From the NCBI RefSeq assembly GCF_040939125.1, contig NZ_CP162495.1, forward strand, positions 124,001 through 188,000: a stretch of 64,000 bases of DNA. Direction: 5' to 3'. The translations under genes were made by a program, and so were the position numbers. This document shows positions 46,111 to 54,225 of the stretch, piece by piece. Origin of the DNA: Clostridium sp. BJN0013. GTDB lineage: Bacteria > Bacillota > Clostridia > Clostridiales > Clostridiaceae. Each line of letters starts with the position of its first letter. The stretch's first letter is position 1. The notes beneath the pieces were generated by a model. The model did not search any database, had not been told where the DNA came from, and saw only the letters and a list, made by a program, of their open reading frames with translations.

Positions 46111-46260
46111 ATTAGGTGATTCAGAGGTTTAGATGAAGTTTACTCATAAGTAATGCTTTTCTCCATCTGAACCTTAGGAGAGCTTATAAAGGTCACAGCA
46201 GTGTTCATCCCCTACTTTAAAGGAGTTGAGGGTGTTAACTAATTGCTGCCTTCGGATAAA
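46111..46260 (+). repeat. Dispersed structured repeat, copy A
   Basis: Located between dnaX and ybaB. The first stem is GGTTTAGATGAAG with CTCCATCTGAACC (one G-U pair and one mismatch), then a variable middle, then GAGGGTGTTAACTAATTGCT and GCCTTCGGATAAA as a conserved end. Confidence 0.8.
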
Positions 46261-46309
46261 AATATGATATAATTAAATGGATATTAGTTAATTGAGGAGG
46301 AAATAGGCT

Positions 46310-46654
46310 ATGGCAAGAGGAGGATTCCCTAACTTTGGTGGCGGGGGAAATATGAATAATTTAATGAAACAGGCTCAAAAGTTTCAAAAACAAATGGAGG
46401 ATATGCAATCAGAGCTTGAAAATAAAGAGTTTTCTGCTACTGCCGGTGGAGAAGCCATAACAGTAGTAGTAAATGGAAAGAAGCAAATAGTAAGTATAAA
46501 GATTAAACCAGAGGCTGTTGATCCAGAAGATGTAGAAATGCTTGAAGATCTGGTTTTAACTGCATGTAATCAGGCATTAAAAAATGCAGAAGATCAAACT
46601 GCTGCTGAAATGAAAAAGCTAACTGGTGGACTTAATATTCCAGGAATGTTTTAA
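46310..46654 (+). CDS. ybaB: YbaB/EbfC family nucleoid-associated protein
   Basis: A 114-residue DNA-binding protein of the YbaB/EbfC fold. It has a Gly-rich start ([20 protein letters not shown]), the helix [20 protein letters not shown], the beta strand [19 protein letters not shown], and the end [12 protein letters not shown]. It forms dimers and binds DNA near recombination/replication genes. The order dnaX-ybaB-recR is conserved in most bacteria. Ribosome site GAGGAGGAAATAGGCT. Confidence 0.95.
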   Translation: MARGGFPNFGGGGNMNNLMKQAQKFQKQMEDMQSELENKEFSATAGGEAITVVVNGKKQIVSIKIKPEAVDPEDVEMLEDLVLTACNQALKNAEDQTAAEMKKLTGGLNIPGMF

Positions 46655-46703
46655 AATTTACGACCCCATCTTAAAAGATGGGGCTTTATATTGAGGTGAT
46701 ATT

Positions 46704-47300
46704 ATGGATTTTTATCCTGTTGCTATCGAAAAGTTAATAGAAGAATTTGCAAAGCTTCCAGGAATAGGACATAAAACAGCTCAGAGACTTACATTACATG
46801 TATTGAATTTACCAGCAGATGAAGTGAGAGAATTTGCTAAGGCATTAGTTAAAGCAAGAGATACTATAAAATATTGTTCTATTTGTGGAAATTTTACAGA
46901 TTCTGATCCTTGTGCCATATGTTCAAATCCTAATAGAGATAAAAGTATAATCTGTGTAATTGAAGAATCTAAAGATATAATGTCCATGGAGAAAATAAAA
47001 GAATATAATGGAGTTTACCATGTATTACATGGCAATATATCGCCTATGGCAGGAAGAGGACCTGAAGATATAAAACTTAAAGAACTTATAAGAAGAATAA
47101 ATGGTGATGTAAATGAAGTTATAGTCGCTACTAACCCGAATGTAGAGGGAGAGGCTACAGCTATGTATATATCTAAAATATTAAAGCATCTCGGAGTAAA
47201 AGTCACTAGAATAGCTCATGGTATTCCTGTAGGGGGCAATTTAGAGTATACAGATGAAGTTACATTATTAAAGGCACTAGAAGGCAGAACAGAAATATGA
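46704..47300 (+). CDS. recR: Recombination mediator RecR
   Basis: A 198-residue protein of the RecFOR pathway. It has the helix-hairpin-helix region [20 protein letters not shown], a four-Cys zinc finger ([17 protein letters not shown]), a Toprim domain ([16 protein letters not shown], then [20 protein letters not shown]) and the C-terminal Walker-like [15 protein letters not shown]. Normal length. It follows ybaB by 49 bases; a small hairpin with GACCCCATC/GATGGGGC lies between and may end ybaB transcripts. Confidence 0.97.
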   Translation: MDFYPVAIEKLIEEFAKLPGIGHKTAQRLTLHVLNLPADEVREFAKALVKARDTIKYCSICGNFTDSDPCAICSNPNRDKSIICVIEESKDIMSMEKIKEYNGVYHVLHGNISPMAGRGPEDIKLKELIRRINGDVNEVIVATNPNVEGEATAMYISKILKHLGVKVTRIAHGIPVGGNLEYTDEVTLLKALEGRTEI

Positions 47301-47375
47301 GTAAAATTTGTATATTACACATAATTTATGTTAATTATTAAAGTAATATACAAATTTCAGGAGGTTTCATGTTCT

Positions 47376-47663
47376 ATGAATAAATATAATGTAGTTAAGT
47401 ATTTACTGAGAAAAGGTTCAAAATATACACCAAAACAAAAAAAGTTATTAAAGGATATAGAAATGGCCAGACAAGAATTGGAGAGGTGTAGAATATACTT
47501 TGATGCTGTGAAAGATCCTCATTTGGTGGATTATGCCATATATATGGAAGAAGCAGCAAAAGCAAAATATATGTATCTATTAAATGAAATGAAAAAAAAT
47601 AAAATAAAATTGAATTATAAAAATATATCTAAGAATGTAGATAATAATAGAAAATTATCTTAA
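47376..47663 (+). CDS. DUF2508 (YaaL-type) protein
   Basis: A 95-residue basic protein with a helical hairpin: KQKKLLKDIEMARQELERC, then FDAVKDPHLVDYAIYMEEAA. This is the DUF2508/YaaL family, which follows recR in many Firmicutes and precedes bofA. Function unknown. I chose the ATG at 47376 because GGAGG lies 11 nt upstream and the product then has the family start. Confidence 0.85.
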   Translation: MNKYNVVKYLLRKGSKYTPKQKKLLKDIEMARQELERCRIYFDAVKDPHLVDYAIYMEEAAKAKYMYLLNEMKKNKIKLNYKNISKNVDNNRKLS

Positions 47664-47791
47664 AAAATAAGAAATTTAGACTTATTTCTTTTGTATTAAT
47701 ATTTTTTTACTGTTAGAATATAAATTAAGTAGTAATTATAGTTAAGTGTATAATTATACTAATAGTGGGTTATATGGGAGGAATAAGTATT

Positions 47792-48049
47792 ATGGTTGAA
47801 TATATAGGGTATTTTTTAATTGCTATAGTGGGGTTATATGTTATTGTAAAAGTATTTTCATGGCCTATAAAAATATTATTTAAACTTATTATAAATGCAG
47901 TACTTGGTGTGGTGCTTTTAATAATTGTAAACTTAATAGGAAGCTATTTTGGATTTAGTATAGGAATTAATGCCGTTACTGCACTTATTGCAGGCTTTCT
48001 TGGGATACCGGGAGTAATATTTCTTATAATATTTAAATTATTTTTTTAG
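47792..48049 (+). CDS. bofA: Pro-sigma-K processing inhibitor BofA family protein
   Basis: An 85-residue protein with three hydrophobic helices (YFLIAIVGLYVIVKVF; LIINAVLGVVLLIIVNLIG; the C-terminal GIPGVIFLIIFKLFF) and the conserved IGINAVTALIAGFLGIPG. In Bacillus BofA restrains SpoIVFB so that sigma K appears at the right time in sporulation; clostridial homologues sit at the same place after recR. It suggests a spore former. Start at 47792 follows GGGAGGAATAAG. Confidence 0.9.
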   Translation: MVEYIGYFLIAIVGLYVIVKVFSWPIKILFKLIINAVLGVVLLIIVNLIGSYFGFSIGINAVTALIAGFLGIPGVIFLIIFKLFF

Positions 48050-48102
48050 AAATTTTAATGTATGAGACTTCATTTTTTTATTTTAAGGATGAAGTTTTTT
48101 TA

Positions 48103-48254
48103 TTATCAAGTGATTCTTAGGTTCAGGTGGAGTTTGCTTGTAAGGAATACCTTTCTCCATCTGAACTTTAGAAGAACTTATCCAGGGGCGTAGCAGTGCT
48201 TATCCTCCACTTTGAAGAAGATGGGGACGTTAGCAATGGTAGCCTTCGGATAAA
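48103..48254 (+). repeat. Dispersed structured repeat, copy B
   Basis: Between bofA and sfsA. It starts TATCAAGTGATTCTTAGGTT. The first stem AGGTTCAGGTGGAG with CTCCATCTGAACTT has 14 pairs, two of them G-U. The end reads GATGGGGACGTTAGC and GTAGCCTTCGGATAAA. Confidence 0.82.
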
Positions 48255-48357
48255 GACTTATTCATAAAAATATAACAAAAATAAATTACATGTTACATAT
48301 GAGAATCTGGTATGATCTAAATGTATAAATAAATTTAGTTCTACTGGAGTTGATAGG

Positions 48358-49050
48358 TTGATATTTCATAAAAATATAGTAAAGGCTGAATTTATTAGAA
48401 GACCTAATAGATTTCAAGCTTATGTTAAGTTGAATGACTCAGAGATAATGGTTCATGTTCCTAATACGGGAAGATGTAGAGAGATACTTGTCCCAAGAGC
48501 AACAATACTGTTAAGAGAAGAAAATGGCATAAATAGAAAAACAAAATATGATTTAATAGCAGGATATAAAGGAAATAAATTAATAAATATAGATTCACAG
48601 ATTCCAAATAAAGTTGTAGAAGAAGCTCTAAATAGTGGAAACATAAGTTATTTCAAGAAATATAAAGAAGTAGAAAGAGAAAAGACTTTTGGAAACAGCA
48701 GATTCGATTTTAAACTTTCGGGAAATGGAAGTGAAAAATGTTATATTGAAGTAAAGGGAGTTACTTTAGAGAAAAAAGGAGTGGCCATGTTTCCAGATGC
48801 ACCTACAGAGAGAGGTAGAAAACATTTATTAGAATTGGTAGAAGTAAAAAAATCTGGGATGGATGCAGCAGTATTATTTTTAATTCAAATGAAAGAAGTT
48901 AGATATTTTAGACCTTATGATGAAATGGATAAAAAGTTTGGGGAAGCTTTAAGATATGCAAAGGACAATTATGTTCAAATAGTTGCTTATGATTGTGATG
49001 TAGGTGAAAATTTTATAATTTTAAAAGATGAAATAAAGGTACAATTATAA
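48358..49050 (+). CDS. sfsA: DNA/RNA nuclease SfsA
   Basis: A 230-residue SfsA protein: RRPNRFQAYVKLND and VHVPNTGRCREIL form the N-terminal OB-like part. FDFKLSG, CYIEVKGVTLEKKGVAMFPD and APTERGRKHLLELVE form the PD-(D/E)xK-like nuclease core. It was first described in E. coli as a sugar-fermentation stimulator and later as a nuclease. The start is TTG at 48358, with GGAG 8 nt upstream; no ATG fits. Confidence 0.95.
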   Translation: MIFHKNIVKAEFIRRPNRFQAYVKLNDSEIMVHVPNTGRCREILVPRATILLREENGINRKTKYDLIAGYKGNKLINIDSQIPNKVVEEALNSGNISYFKKYKEVEREKTFGNSRFDFKLSGNGSEKCYIEVKGVTLEKKGVAMFPDAPTERGRKHLLELVEVKKSGMDAAVLFLIQMKEVRYFRPYDEMDKKFGEALRYAKDNYVQIVAYDCDVGENFIILKDEIKVQL

Positions 49051-49191
49051 TAAATTGTATAATATATATTAAATTTATTTTTAATTTTGTATATGTAGTT
49101 TATAATATTAATATATTAATGTTTAAAATATGACATGTAAAAATTTTATTAAAATCAAAGGGGGTGTAGCTGCTTTTGTAGCAGCTTGTTT

Positions 49192-49710
49192 ATGAAATTT
49201 GTATACTGTCCGATATGTGGAAGAAAATTAGAAGAAAAATACAGCTGGGACGAAGGAGGAGTTCCGTACTGTCCTGAAGACAAGATAATGTATTTTGATA
49301 CTCCTAGACCCTGTGTAATGGTGGCGGTGGTAAAGGGAAATTATATATTATTGTTAAAGCAAAGTTATATATTTAAAAATTGTAAGGTTTTATTATCAGG
49401 ATATGTTACAAATGGTGAAAATGTAGAACAAACTGTTCATAGAGAAGTATTTGAGGAAGCTGGACTTAAAATAAAGGATTTAAAATATTTAGGGAGTGAA
49501 TATGTATTTAACAATAAAAAAGAGTTGTTAATGCTTACATTTATGGCCAATTATGGAAGCGGATATATAAAAAAATCTGCTGAGGTGGAAGATGCTAACT
49601 GGATTCATATAAAAGATGCTTTAAATGAAATGCAAGATGATGAAGTTGGTAAAAGAATAGTAAAAAAAGTTTTAAAAGAAATAGAGTATACTGAAGAATT
49701 AATAAAGTAA
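49192..49710 (+). CDS. NUDIX hydrolase with N-terminal zinc ribbon (NudC-like)
   Basis: A 172-residue pyrophosphohydrolase. Residues 1-30 hold CPICGRKL and YCPEDK (zinc ribbon). The NUDIX box is GYVTNGENVEQTVHREVFEE followed by AGL, complete in Gx5Ex7REVxEE form. The layout recalls NAD diphosphatases and mRNA-decapping NudC, though the protein is shorter. The ribosome site GGGGGTG is 29 nt upstream of the ATG, with a hairpin (AGCTGC/GCAGCT) between them that would bring the two close together. Confidence 0.88.
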   Translation: MKFVYCPICGRKLEEKYSWDEGGVPYCPEDKIMYFDTPRPCVMVAVVKGNYILLLKQSYIFKNCKVLLSGYVTNGENVEQTVHREVFEEAGLKIKDLKYLGSEYVFNNKKELLMLTFMANYGSGYIKKSAEVEDANWIHIKDALNEMQDDEVGKRIVKKVLKEIEYTEELIK

Positions 49711-49766
49711 GTGTTGTTAATACTGCAATAGGCTAATAGGTTAAAGAACAAAAAGGGGGAGAAAAT

Positions 49767-50450
49767 ATGGCTAAATATATACCTGAAATAAAAGGTATCC
49801 CTATAAGGCATATGGTTAAGGTACCTGAGGTTATTAGAGAAACAAGTGGTATAAGAATATTTGGTAAAAGGTTAAAATCTTTTTTGTTTACTACAGATGT
49901 AGCAGTTATAAAAAATAGTAATGCAGATGCAGTTATTGCAGTATATCCATTTACACCTCAGCCTCTCATAACTCAAGCAATTCTTTTATCTGCAGATATA
50001 CCTGTATTTTGTGGAGTTGGCGGGGGAGCTGTAGCAGGAAGAAGAGTTGTAAACTTAGCTTTAGATGCAGAATTTAAAGGGGCTATGGGAGTTGTTTTAA
50101 ATAGTCCTACTCCAAATGAAGTTATAAGACAGGTAAGAGATACTATAGATATACCTATAATAGTAACAATAGTGTCAGAGTATGAAAATGTAAAAGAAAG
50201 AGTGGAATCGGGAGTTACTATAATAAATGTATCAGGTGCTAAAGAAACTCCTAAAATAGTAAAAAAGGTTAGAGATGAATATCCTAGTTTTCCTATAATA
50301 GCTACAGGAGGTCCAACAGAAGAAAGTATAAAAAATACTATCCTGGCAGGTGCCAATGCAATAGCATTTACTCCACCTACATCAGCTGAAATTTTAAGCA
50401 AGATTATGGTTAAAAATAGAGAAATATATGCGAAAAAAAATCAGGAGTAA
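49767..50450 (+). CDS. TIM-barrel protein of unknown function
   Basis: A 227-residue protein with alternating beta/alpha units and Gly-rich phosphate-binding-type loops (FCGVGGGAVAGRR, IIATGGPTEESIKN, AGANAIAFTPP). This is the look of a small (beta/alpha)8 barrel like ThiG or PdxS-type folds. Members are annotated only as hydrolase-like in clostridia, as far as I know. No catalytic residues can be assigned. Good AAAAGGGGGAGAAAAT ribosome site; probably single gene. Confidence 0.6.
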   Translation: MAKYIPEIKGIPIRHMVKVPEVIRETSGIRIFGKRLKSFLFTTDVAVIKNSNADAVIAVYPFTPQPLITQAILLSADIPVFCGVGGGAVAGRRVVNLALDAEFKGAMGVVLNSPTPNEVIRQVRDTIDIPIIVTIVSEYENVKERVESGVTIINVSGAKETPKIVKKVRDEYPSFPIIATGGPTEESIKNTILAGANAIAFTPPTSAEILSKIMVKNREIYAKKNQE

Positions 50451-50548
50451 AGAACTTAATTAGAATAGAAGTATATTATATTTTAGAGAGGAATAATTTC
50501 TTTTATATTTTATAATTTAGTAAATGTAAAAGTTAAGGTTGTTATGCT

Positions 50549-51331
50549 ATGAAAGGTATTTTATATTATTTTAGTGGTACTGGAAATACTAAATGGGTGG
50601 CAGATAGATTTAAAAAAAATTTTAAGTTTTATAATGTAGACATAGATTTAATAGATATACAACATATAGAAGATAAAGGATTAAAAAAATGTGATTTTGT
50701 AATTATAGGTTCACCAGTTCATGTGGGATTTCCACCCAAAATTGTAAGAGATTTTTTGAATAGACTTGATTCCTTAAAGAAAAACAAAAAAGTTATAATA
50801 TATTGTACACAAGCAGCTGAATCGTCTTCTGCATGTTGTTTTATAGCAAAATGTTTAAAGAAAAAAGGATATATTATTTCCGCACAGATTAGCGTAAAAA
50901 TGCCAAATAACTATTATTTTTTTATAGGTAAAAAACCTACGAAAAATGAAATTGAAAATTTATTGATTAAAGCTGATAAAAAAGTTAAAAATGTAATAGA
51001 AAATTTTATAAAAAATAAAAATACTAATGAAAACACTTTTTTTATTAGGCTTCAATTAAACAAAATAGCTTATGATATATTTAAAAGTATGGTTCCTAAA
51101 TTATCTAAGAATATATATTCTACAAAAGAATGTAATAAGTGCGGATTATGCCTGAGAAATTGTCCGCAGGGAAATATAACATTTGAAGGAGGATATGCAA
51201 TTTTTCATAGTAAATGTATTTTATGTCTTAGATGTATACATATATGCCCCATAAATGCCATAAGATATAAAAATAAAAAAATAGATCAAACCCAAAAAAA
51301 TATAATGAAAGTATTAAATTTAAATAAATAA
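50549..51331 (+). CDS. EFR1-type flavodoxin-ferredoxin fusion
   Basis: A 260-residue redox protein. The N-terminal half is flavodoxin-like with the FMN-phosphate loop FSGTGNTKWVADRF near residue 8 and IIGSPVHVGFPPK near 52. The C-terminal 80 residues hold two 4Fe-4S motifs (CNKCGLCLRNCPQGNI; CILCLRCIHICPINAI). It is the EFR1 (ferredoxin) family, which moves electrons in anaerobes; partners are unknown. Confidence 0.9.
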   Translation: MKGILYYFSGTGNTKWVADRFKKNFKFYNVDIDLIDIQHIEDKGLKKCDFVIIGSPVHVGFPPKIVRDFLNRLDSLKKNKKVIIYCTQAAESSSACCFIAKCLKKKGYIISAQISVKMPNNYYFFIGKKPTKNEIENLLIKADKKVKNVIENFIKNKNTNENTFFIRLQLNKIAYDIFKSMVPKLSKNIYSTKECNKCGLCLRNCPQGNITFEGGYAIFHSKCILCLRCIHICPINAIRYKNKKIDQTQKNIMKVLNLNK

Positions 51332-51383
51332 AATTTTAGATTCAGACAATACTAAAGTTATAATGTTTTTGGGAGTGAATTGA

Positions 51384-51569
51384 ATGTTTTCGTCACAAGA
51401 TAAAATGATCATTGCAGAGAATTGTAAAGAATATAGGGCTAGAAGTTATATGTTAAGTCTACAGGCTAGTTATGTTGCAAATGATTGCAGTAATTGTATG
51501 AATTTTTCTAACAACAAATGTACGAAAAATCTATTTAATAAAATTGGAAAAATGATAAGTATTAATTAA
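51384..51569 (+). CDS. Small Cys-containing clostridial protein, 61 aa
   Basis: TTGGGAGTGAATTGA precedes the ATG. The product has five Cys, four of them in CSNCMNFSNNKC and an earlier AENCKEYR, so it may bind metal. No family recognised. It lies between EFR1 and the serine-operon promoter and may be transcribed alone or with EFR1. Confidence 0.6.
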   Translation: MFSSQDKMIIAENCKEYRARSYMLSLQASYVANDCSNCMNFSNNKCTKNLFNKIGKMISIN

Positions 51570-51597
51570 AAATTATGTTTTATTTTAAAAATAAGTA

Positions 51598-51626
51598 TTG
51601 ACATATATAAGAATACAACATATAAT
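51598..51626 (+). promoter_or_regulatory. Sigma-A promoter of the serine operon
   Basis: TTGACA (51598) and TATAAT (51621) are both consensus and separated by exactly 17 bases. It precedes the first T-box. Confidence 0.9.
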
Positions 51627-51659
51627 AGATAACAAATCTTAAGACCTAATGAATTAAAT

Positions 51660-51879
51660 ATTATTCTATGAAGAGAATAGTAACATAAGTTTAGGTAAAA
51701 GAGAATCAGTGGCTGGTGGAAGCTGATACCTATACTTTTGTGAATCCATCTTGGAGAGTTACTGCGATGAGTAGTACGGAAAATCCGTTATTTTAATGAG
51801 AGGGTTATATTTTTATATAATCAATAAGGGTGGTAACGCGAGCCAATCGTCCCTAAGAGGATTTGATTGGCTTTTTTAT
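51660..51879 (+). promoter_or_regulatory. T-box leader 1, serine specific
   Basis: Stem I features (GAAGAGAATAGTAAC; AGAGAATCAGTGGCTGG), a specifier codon TCC at 51745-51747 (in GTGAATCCATCTTGGAG), and the antiterminator T-box AAGGGTGGTAACGCG with bulge UGGU at 51831. It ends in a terminator (AGCCAATC/GATTGGCT, then TTTTTT). Uncharged tRNA-Ser with anticodon GGA and discriminator G fits both contacts (U-G at the last one). Readthrough occurs when serine is short. Confidence 0.95.
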
Positions 51880-51895
51880 ATTAAAATTAAATATT

Positions 51896-52116
51896 ATCCT
51901 ATGAAGAGAATAGTAATATAAGTTCAGGTAAAAGAGAATCAGTGGCTGGTGTAAACTGATACCTAATTTTTGTGAATCCGCCTTGGAGGATTATTATGAT
52001 GAATAATACGGAAAACCGTTATTTAAATTGAGAGAATTATACATGAAAGTATAATTAATAAGGGTGGCAACGCGAGTCAATCGTCCCTAGAGGGGGCTAT
52101 TGACTCTTTTGTTTTA
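51896..52116 (+). promoter_or_regulatory. T-box leader 2, serine specific
   Basis: A second full T-box directly after the first. It has the same stem I pattern, specifier TCC at 51977-51979, T-box AAGGGTGGCAACGCG with bulge UGGC at 52065 (perfect match to GCCA), and a terminator GAGTCAAT/ATTGACTC then TTTTG. The tandem arrangement means two antitermination events are needed for expression. Confidence 0.95.
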
Positions 52117-52181
52117 TACCTGATTTATATATTAATTATAATATTTATTTAAGTAATTATGTAAATTTTGGAGGTACAAGT

Positions 52182-53252
52182 ATGCATAAAAAATTATTTA
52201 TTCCAGGGCCTGTAGAAGTAAAAGAAGATGTGTTGGAAAAAATGTCCCAGCCTATGATAGGGCATAGAAGCAAAGAAGCTTCTGCATTGCAAAAGAGAAT
52301 TAGTGATAAATTAAGAATTTTATTTAATACGAAAGAAGAGATATTATTATCCACCAGTTCAGGAAGTGGACTTATGGAAGGGGCCGTAAGAACCTGTACA
52401 GCAAAAAGAGCAGCAGTTTTTTCAATAGGTGCATTTGGAAAAAGATGGTATGAAATGGCTAAAAATAATAATGTGCCAGCTGATTTGTATGAAGTGGAAT
52501 GGGGAAAAGCTTTAGATATAGAAAAAATTCATGAAGTATTAGATTCTAATAAATATGATGTAATTTGTATAACTCATAATGAAACTTCAACTGGAGTAAT
52601 GAATCCTGTAGAGGAAATATCTGAAGTTGTAAAGAAATATCCAGAGGTTGTATGGTGTTTAGATACAGTTAGTTCTATGGGAGGTACTAAAATAGAAGTG
52701 GATAAACTTGGTGTGGATGTATGTTTAACATCCAGTCAGAAAGCTTTAGGGCTTCCTCCAGGAATATCAGCTTGTTCCTTTTCAAAAAAAGCGGTAGAGA
52801 GAGCAAAAAAAGTAGAATTCAGAGGGTATTATTTGGATTTACTTTTACTCTATGATTATATACAGAAAAAAAATTACCAGTATCCCTCAACTCCTTCTAT
52901 TTCACATATGTTTGCTATGGATTACCAGCTGGATAAAATACTAGAAGAAGGATTGGAAAATAGATATAAAAGACATTTAGAGATGGCTGAGTATGTTAGA
53001 GACTGGGCTAGAGAATATTTTGAATTATTTGCTGATGAAAGGTATCTTTCGAATACTCTTACTAATATAAAAAATGTTAGAAACATAAGTGTAGCTGACT
53101 TAAATAGAGAATTAGGTGAAAGAGGATTTCAGATTTCTAATGGTTATGGAAAGTTAAAAGAAAAAACATTTAGAATAGCTCATATGGCTGATTGCAATAT
53201 TTCAGATATAAAGGAACTTTTAGAAAATATTAATTATATATTAAAATTGTAG
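52182..53252 (+). CDS. Class V aminotransferase (phosphoserine/serine-glyoxylate type)
   Basis: A 356-residue PLP enzyme. The N-terminus FIPGPVEVKEDVLEKM and GHRSKEASALQ are typical of the alanine-glyoxylate/serine-pyruvate branch. The PLP lysine is in SSQKALGLPPGISA near residue 187, and the Asp contacting the ring is in WCLDTVSSMGG near 163. Its place before serA and behind serine T-boxes indicates that it does the SerC step (3-phosphohydroxypyruvate to phosphoserine). Good GGAGGTACAAGT ribosome site. Confidence 0.88.
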   Translation: MHKKLFIPGPVEVKEDVLEKMSQPMIGHRSKEASALQKRISDKLRILFNTKEEILLSTSSGSGLMEGAVRTCTAKRAAVFSIGAFGKRWYEMAKNNNVPADLYEVEWGKALDIEKIHEVLDSNKYDVICITHNETSTGVMNPVEEISEVVKKYPEVVWCLDTVSSMGGTKIEVDKLGVDVCLTSSQKALGLPPGISACSFSKKAVERAKKVEFRGYYLDLLLLYDYIQKKNYQYPSTPSISHMFAMDYQLDKILEEGLENRYKRHLEMAEYVRDWAREYFELFADERYLSNTLTNIKNVRNISVADLNRELGERGFQISNGYGKLKEKTFRIAHMADCNISDIKELLENINYILKL

Positions 53253-53270
53253 ATTTGGGAGGTCTTAATA

Positions 53271-54203
53271 ATGATAAAAATATTAGTTAGTGATGGAATG
53301 GATAAAGAGGCTTTAAATAAACTTGTAGAGGATGGTTATGAAGTTCTAGATAAACACTTTGATGAAGAGGAATTAAAAGATAAGATAAAAGATTTTGATA
53401 TAATAGTGGTAAGATCTGCTACTAAAATAAGAAGACCACTTATAGATGCAGCTAAAGACGGAAATTTAAAACTTATAATAAGAGGAGGAGTAGGAGTGGA
53501 TAACATTGATGTAGATTATGCACTTCAAAATGGAATAGCAGTTAAGAATACTCCAAATGCTAGTGCTGCTTCAGTTGCAGAGTTGACACTCGCTCATATG
53601 TTTGCCATATCAAGATATGTAAATATTTCTAATGTAACTATGAGAAATAGTGAATGGCATAAAAGTCAATATAAAGGAGTAGAATTATATGGTAAAACTT
53701 TAGGAATTATAGGTTTTGGAAGAATTGCAAAAGAAGTTGCAAAAAGGGCAAGCGCATTAGGTATGAAAATAATATATACTGATAAACTTGGAATGGCAAA
53801 GGGGTATAATAATTATGAGTTTTGTGAGTTTAAAGATTTGTTAAAAAGAGCAGATTATATAACGCTCCACATTCCATTTAATAAAAATCAAAAAGCTTTA
53901 ATAGGAGAAGAAGAATTTAATATTATGAAGGATGGAGTATATATAATAAATTGTGCAAGAGGCGGAATAATAGATGAGAGGGCTTTAATAAATGCATTGA
54001 ATTGTGGTAAAGTTGCAGGTGCTGGAATAGATGTATTTGAAAATGAACCTAACCCTTGTGAGGAGCTTCTGAATAATGATAGAGTATCGGCAACACCTCA
54101 TATAGGAGCATCAACTTGTGAAGCTCAAAAGAGAATAGGCATGGAAATAGTAAATATAGTTGAACAATATTATCTTGATAAGAATTTAATTAATGTATGT
54201 TAA
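53271..54203 (+). CDS. serA: D-3-phosphoglycerate dehydrogenase, short form
   Basis: A 310-residue NAD-dependent dehydrogenase. The Rossmann loop is LGIIGFGRIAKEVAKRA near residue 145, the substrate-binding segment RGGVGVDNIDVDYA near 75, the catalytic Arg in NCARGGIIDERAL near 230, Glu in DVFENEPN and His in TPHIGASTCEAQ near 278. It lacks the C-terminal ACT domain, so no allosteric feedback by serine is expected and control falls on the T-boxes. It follows the aminotransferase by 18 bases. Confidence 0.94.
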   Translation: MIKILVSDGMDKEALNKLVEDGYEVLDKHFDEEELKDKIKDFDIIVVRSATKIRRPLIDAAKDGNLKLIIRGGVGVDNIDVDYALQNGIAVKNTPNASAASVAELTLAHMFAISRYVNISNVTMRNSEWHKSQYKGVELYGKTLGIIGFGRIAKEVAKRASALGMKIIYTDKLGMAKGYNNYEFCEFKDLLKRADYITLHIPFNKNQKALIGEEEFNIMKDGVYIINCARGGIIDERALINALNCGKVAGAGIDVFENEPNPCEELLNNDRVSATPHIGASTCEAQKRIGMEIVNIVEQYYLDKNLINVC

Positions 54204-54225
54204 TATACTATAAAAGGAGAAAGAG

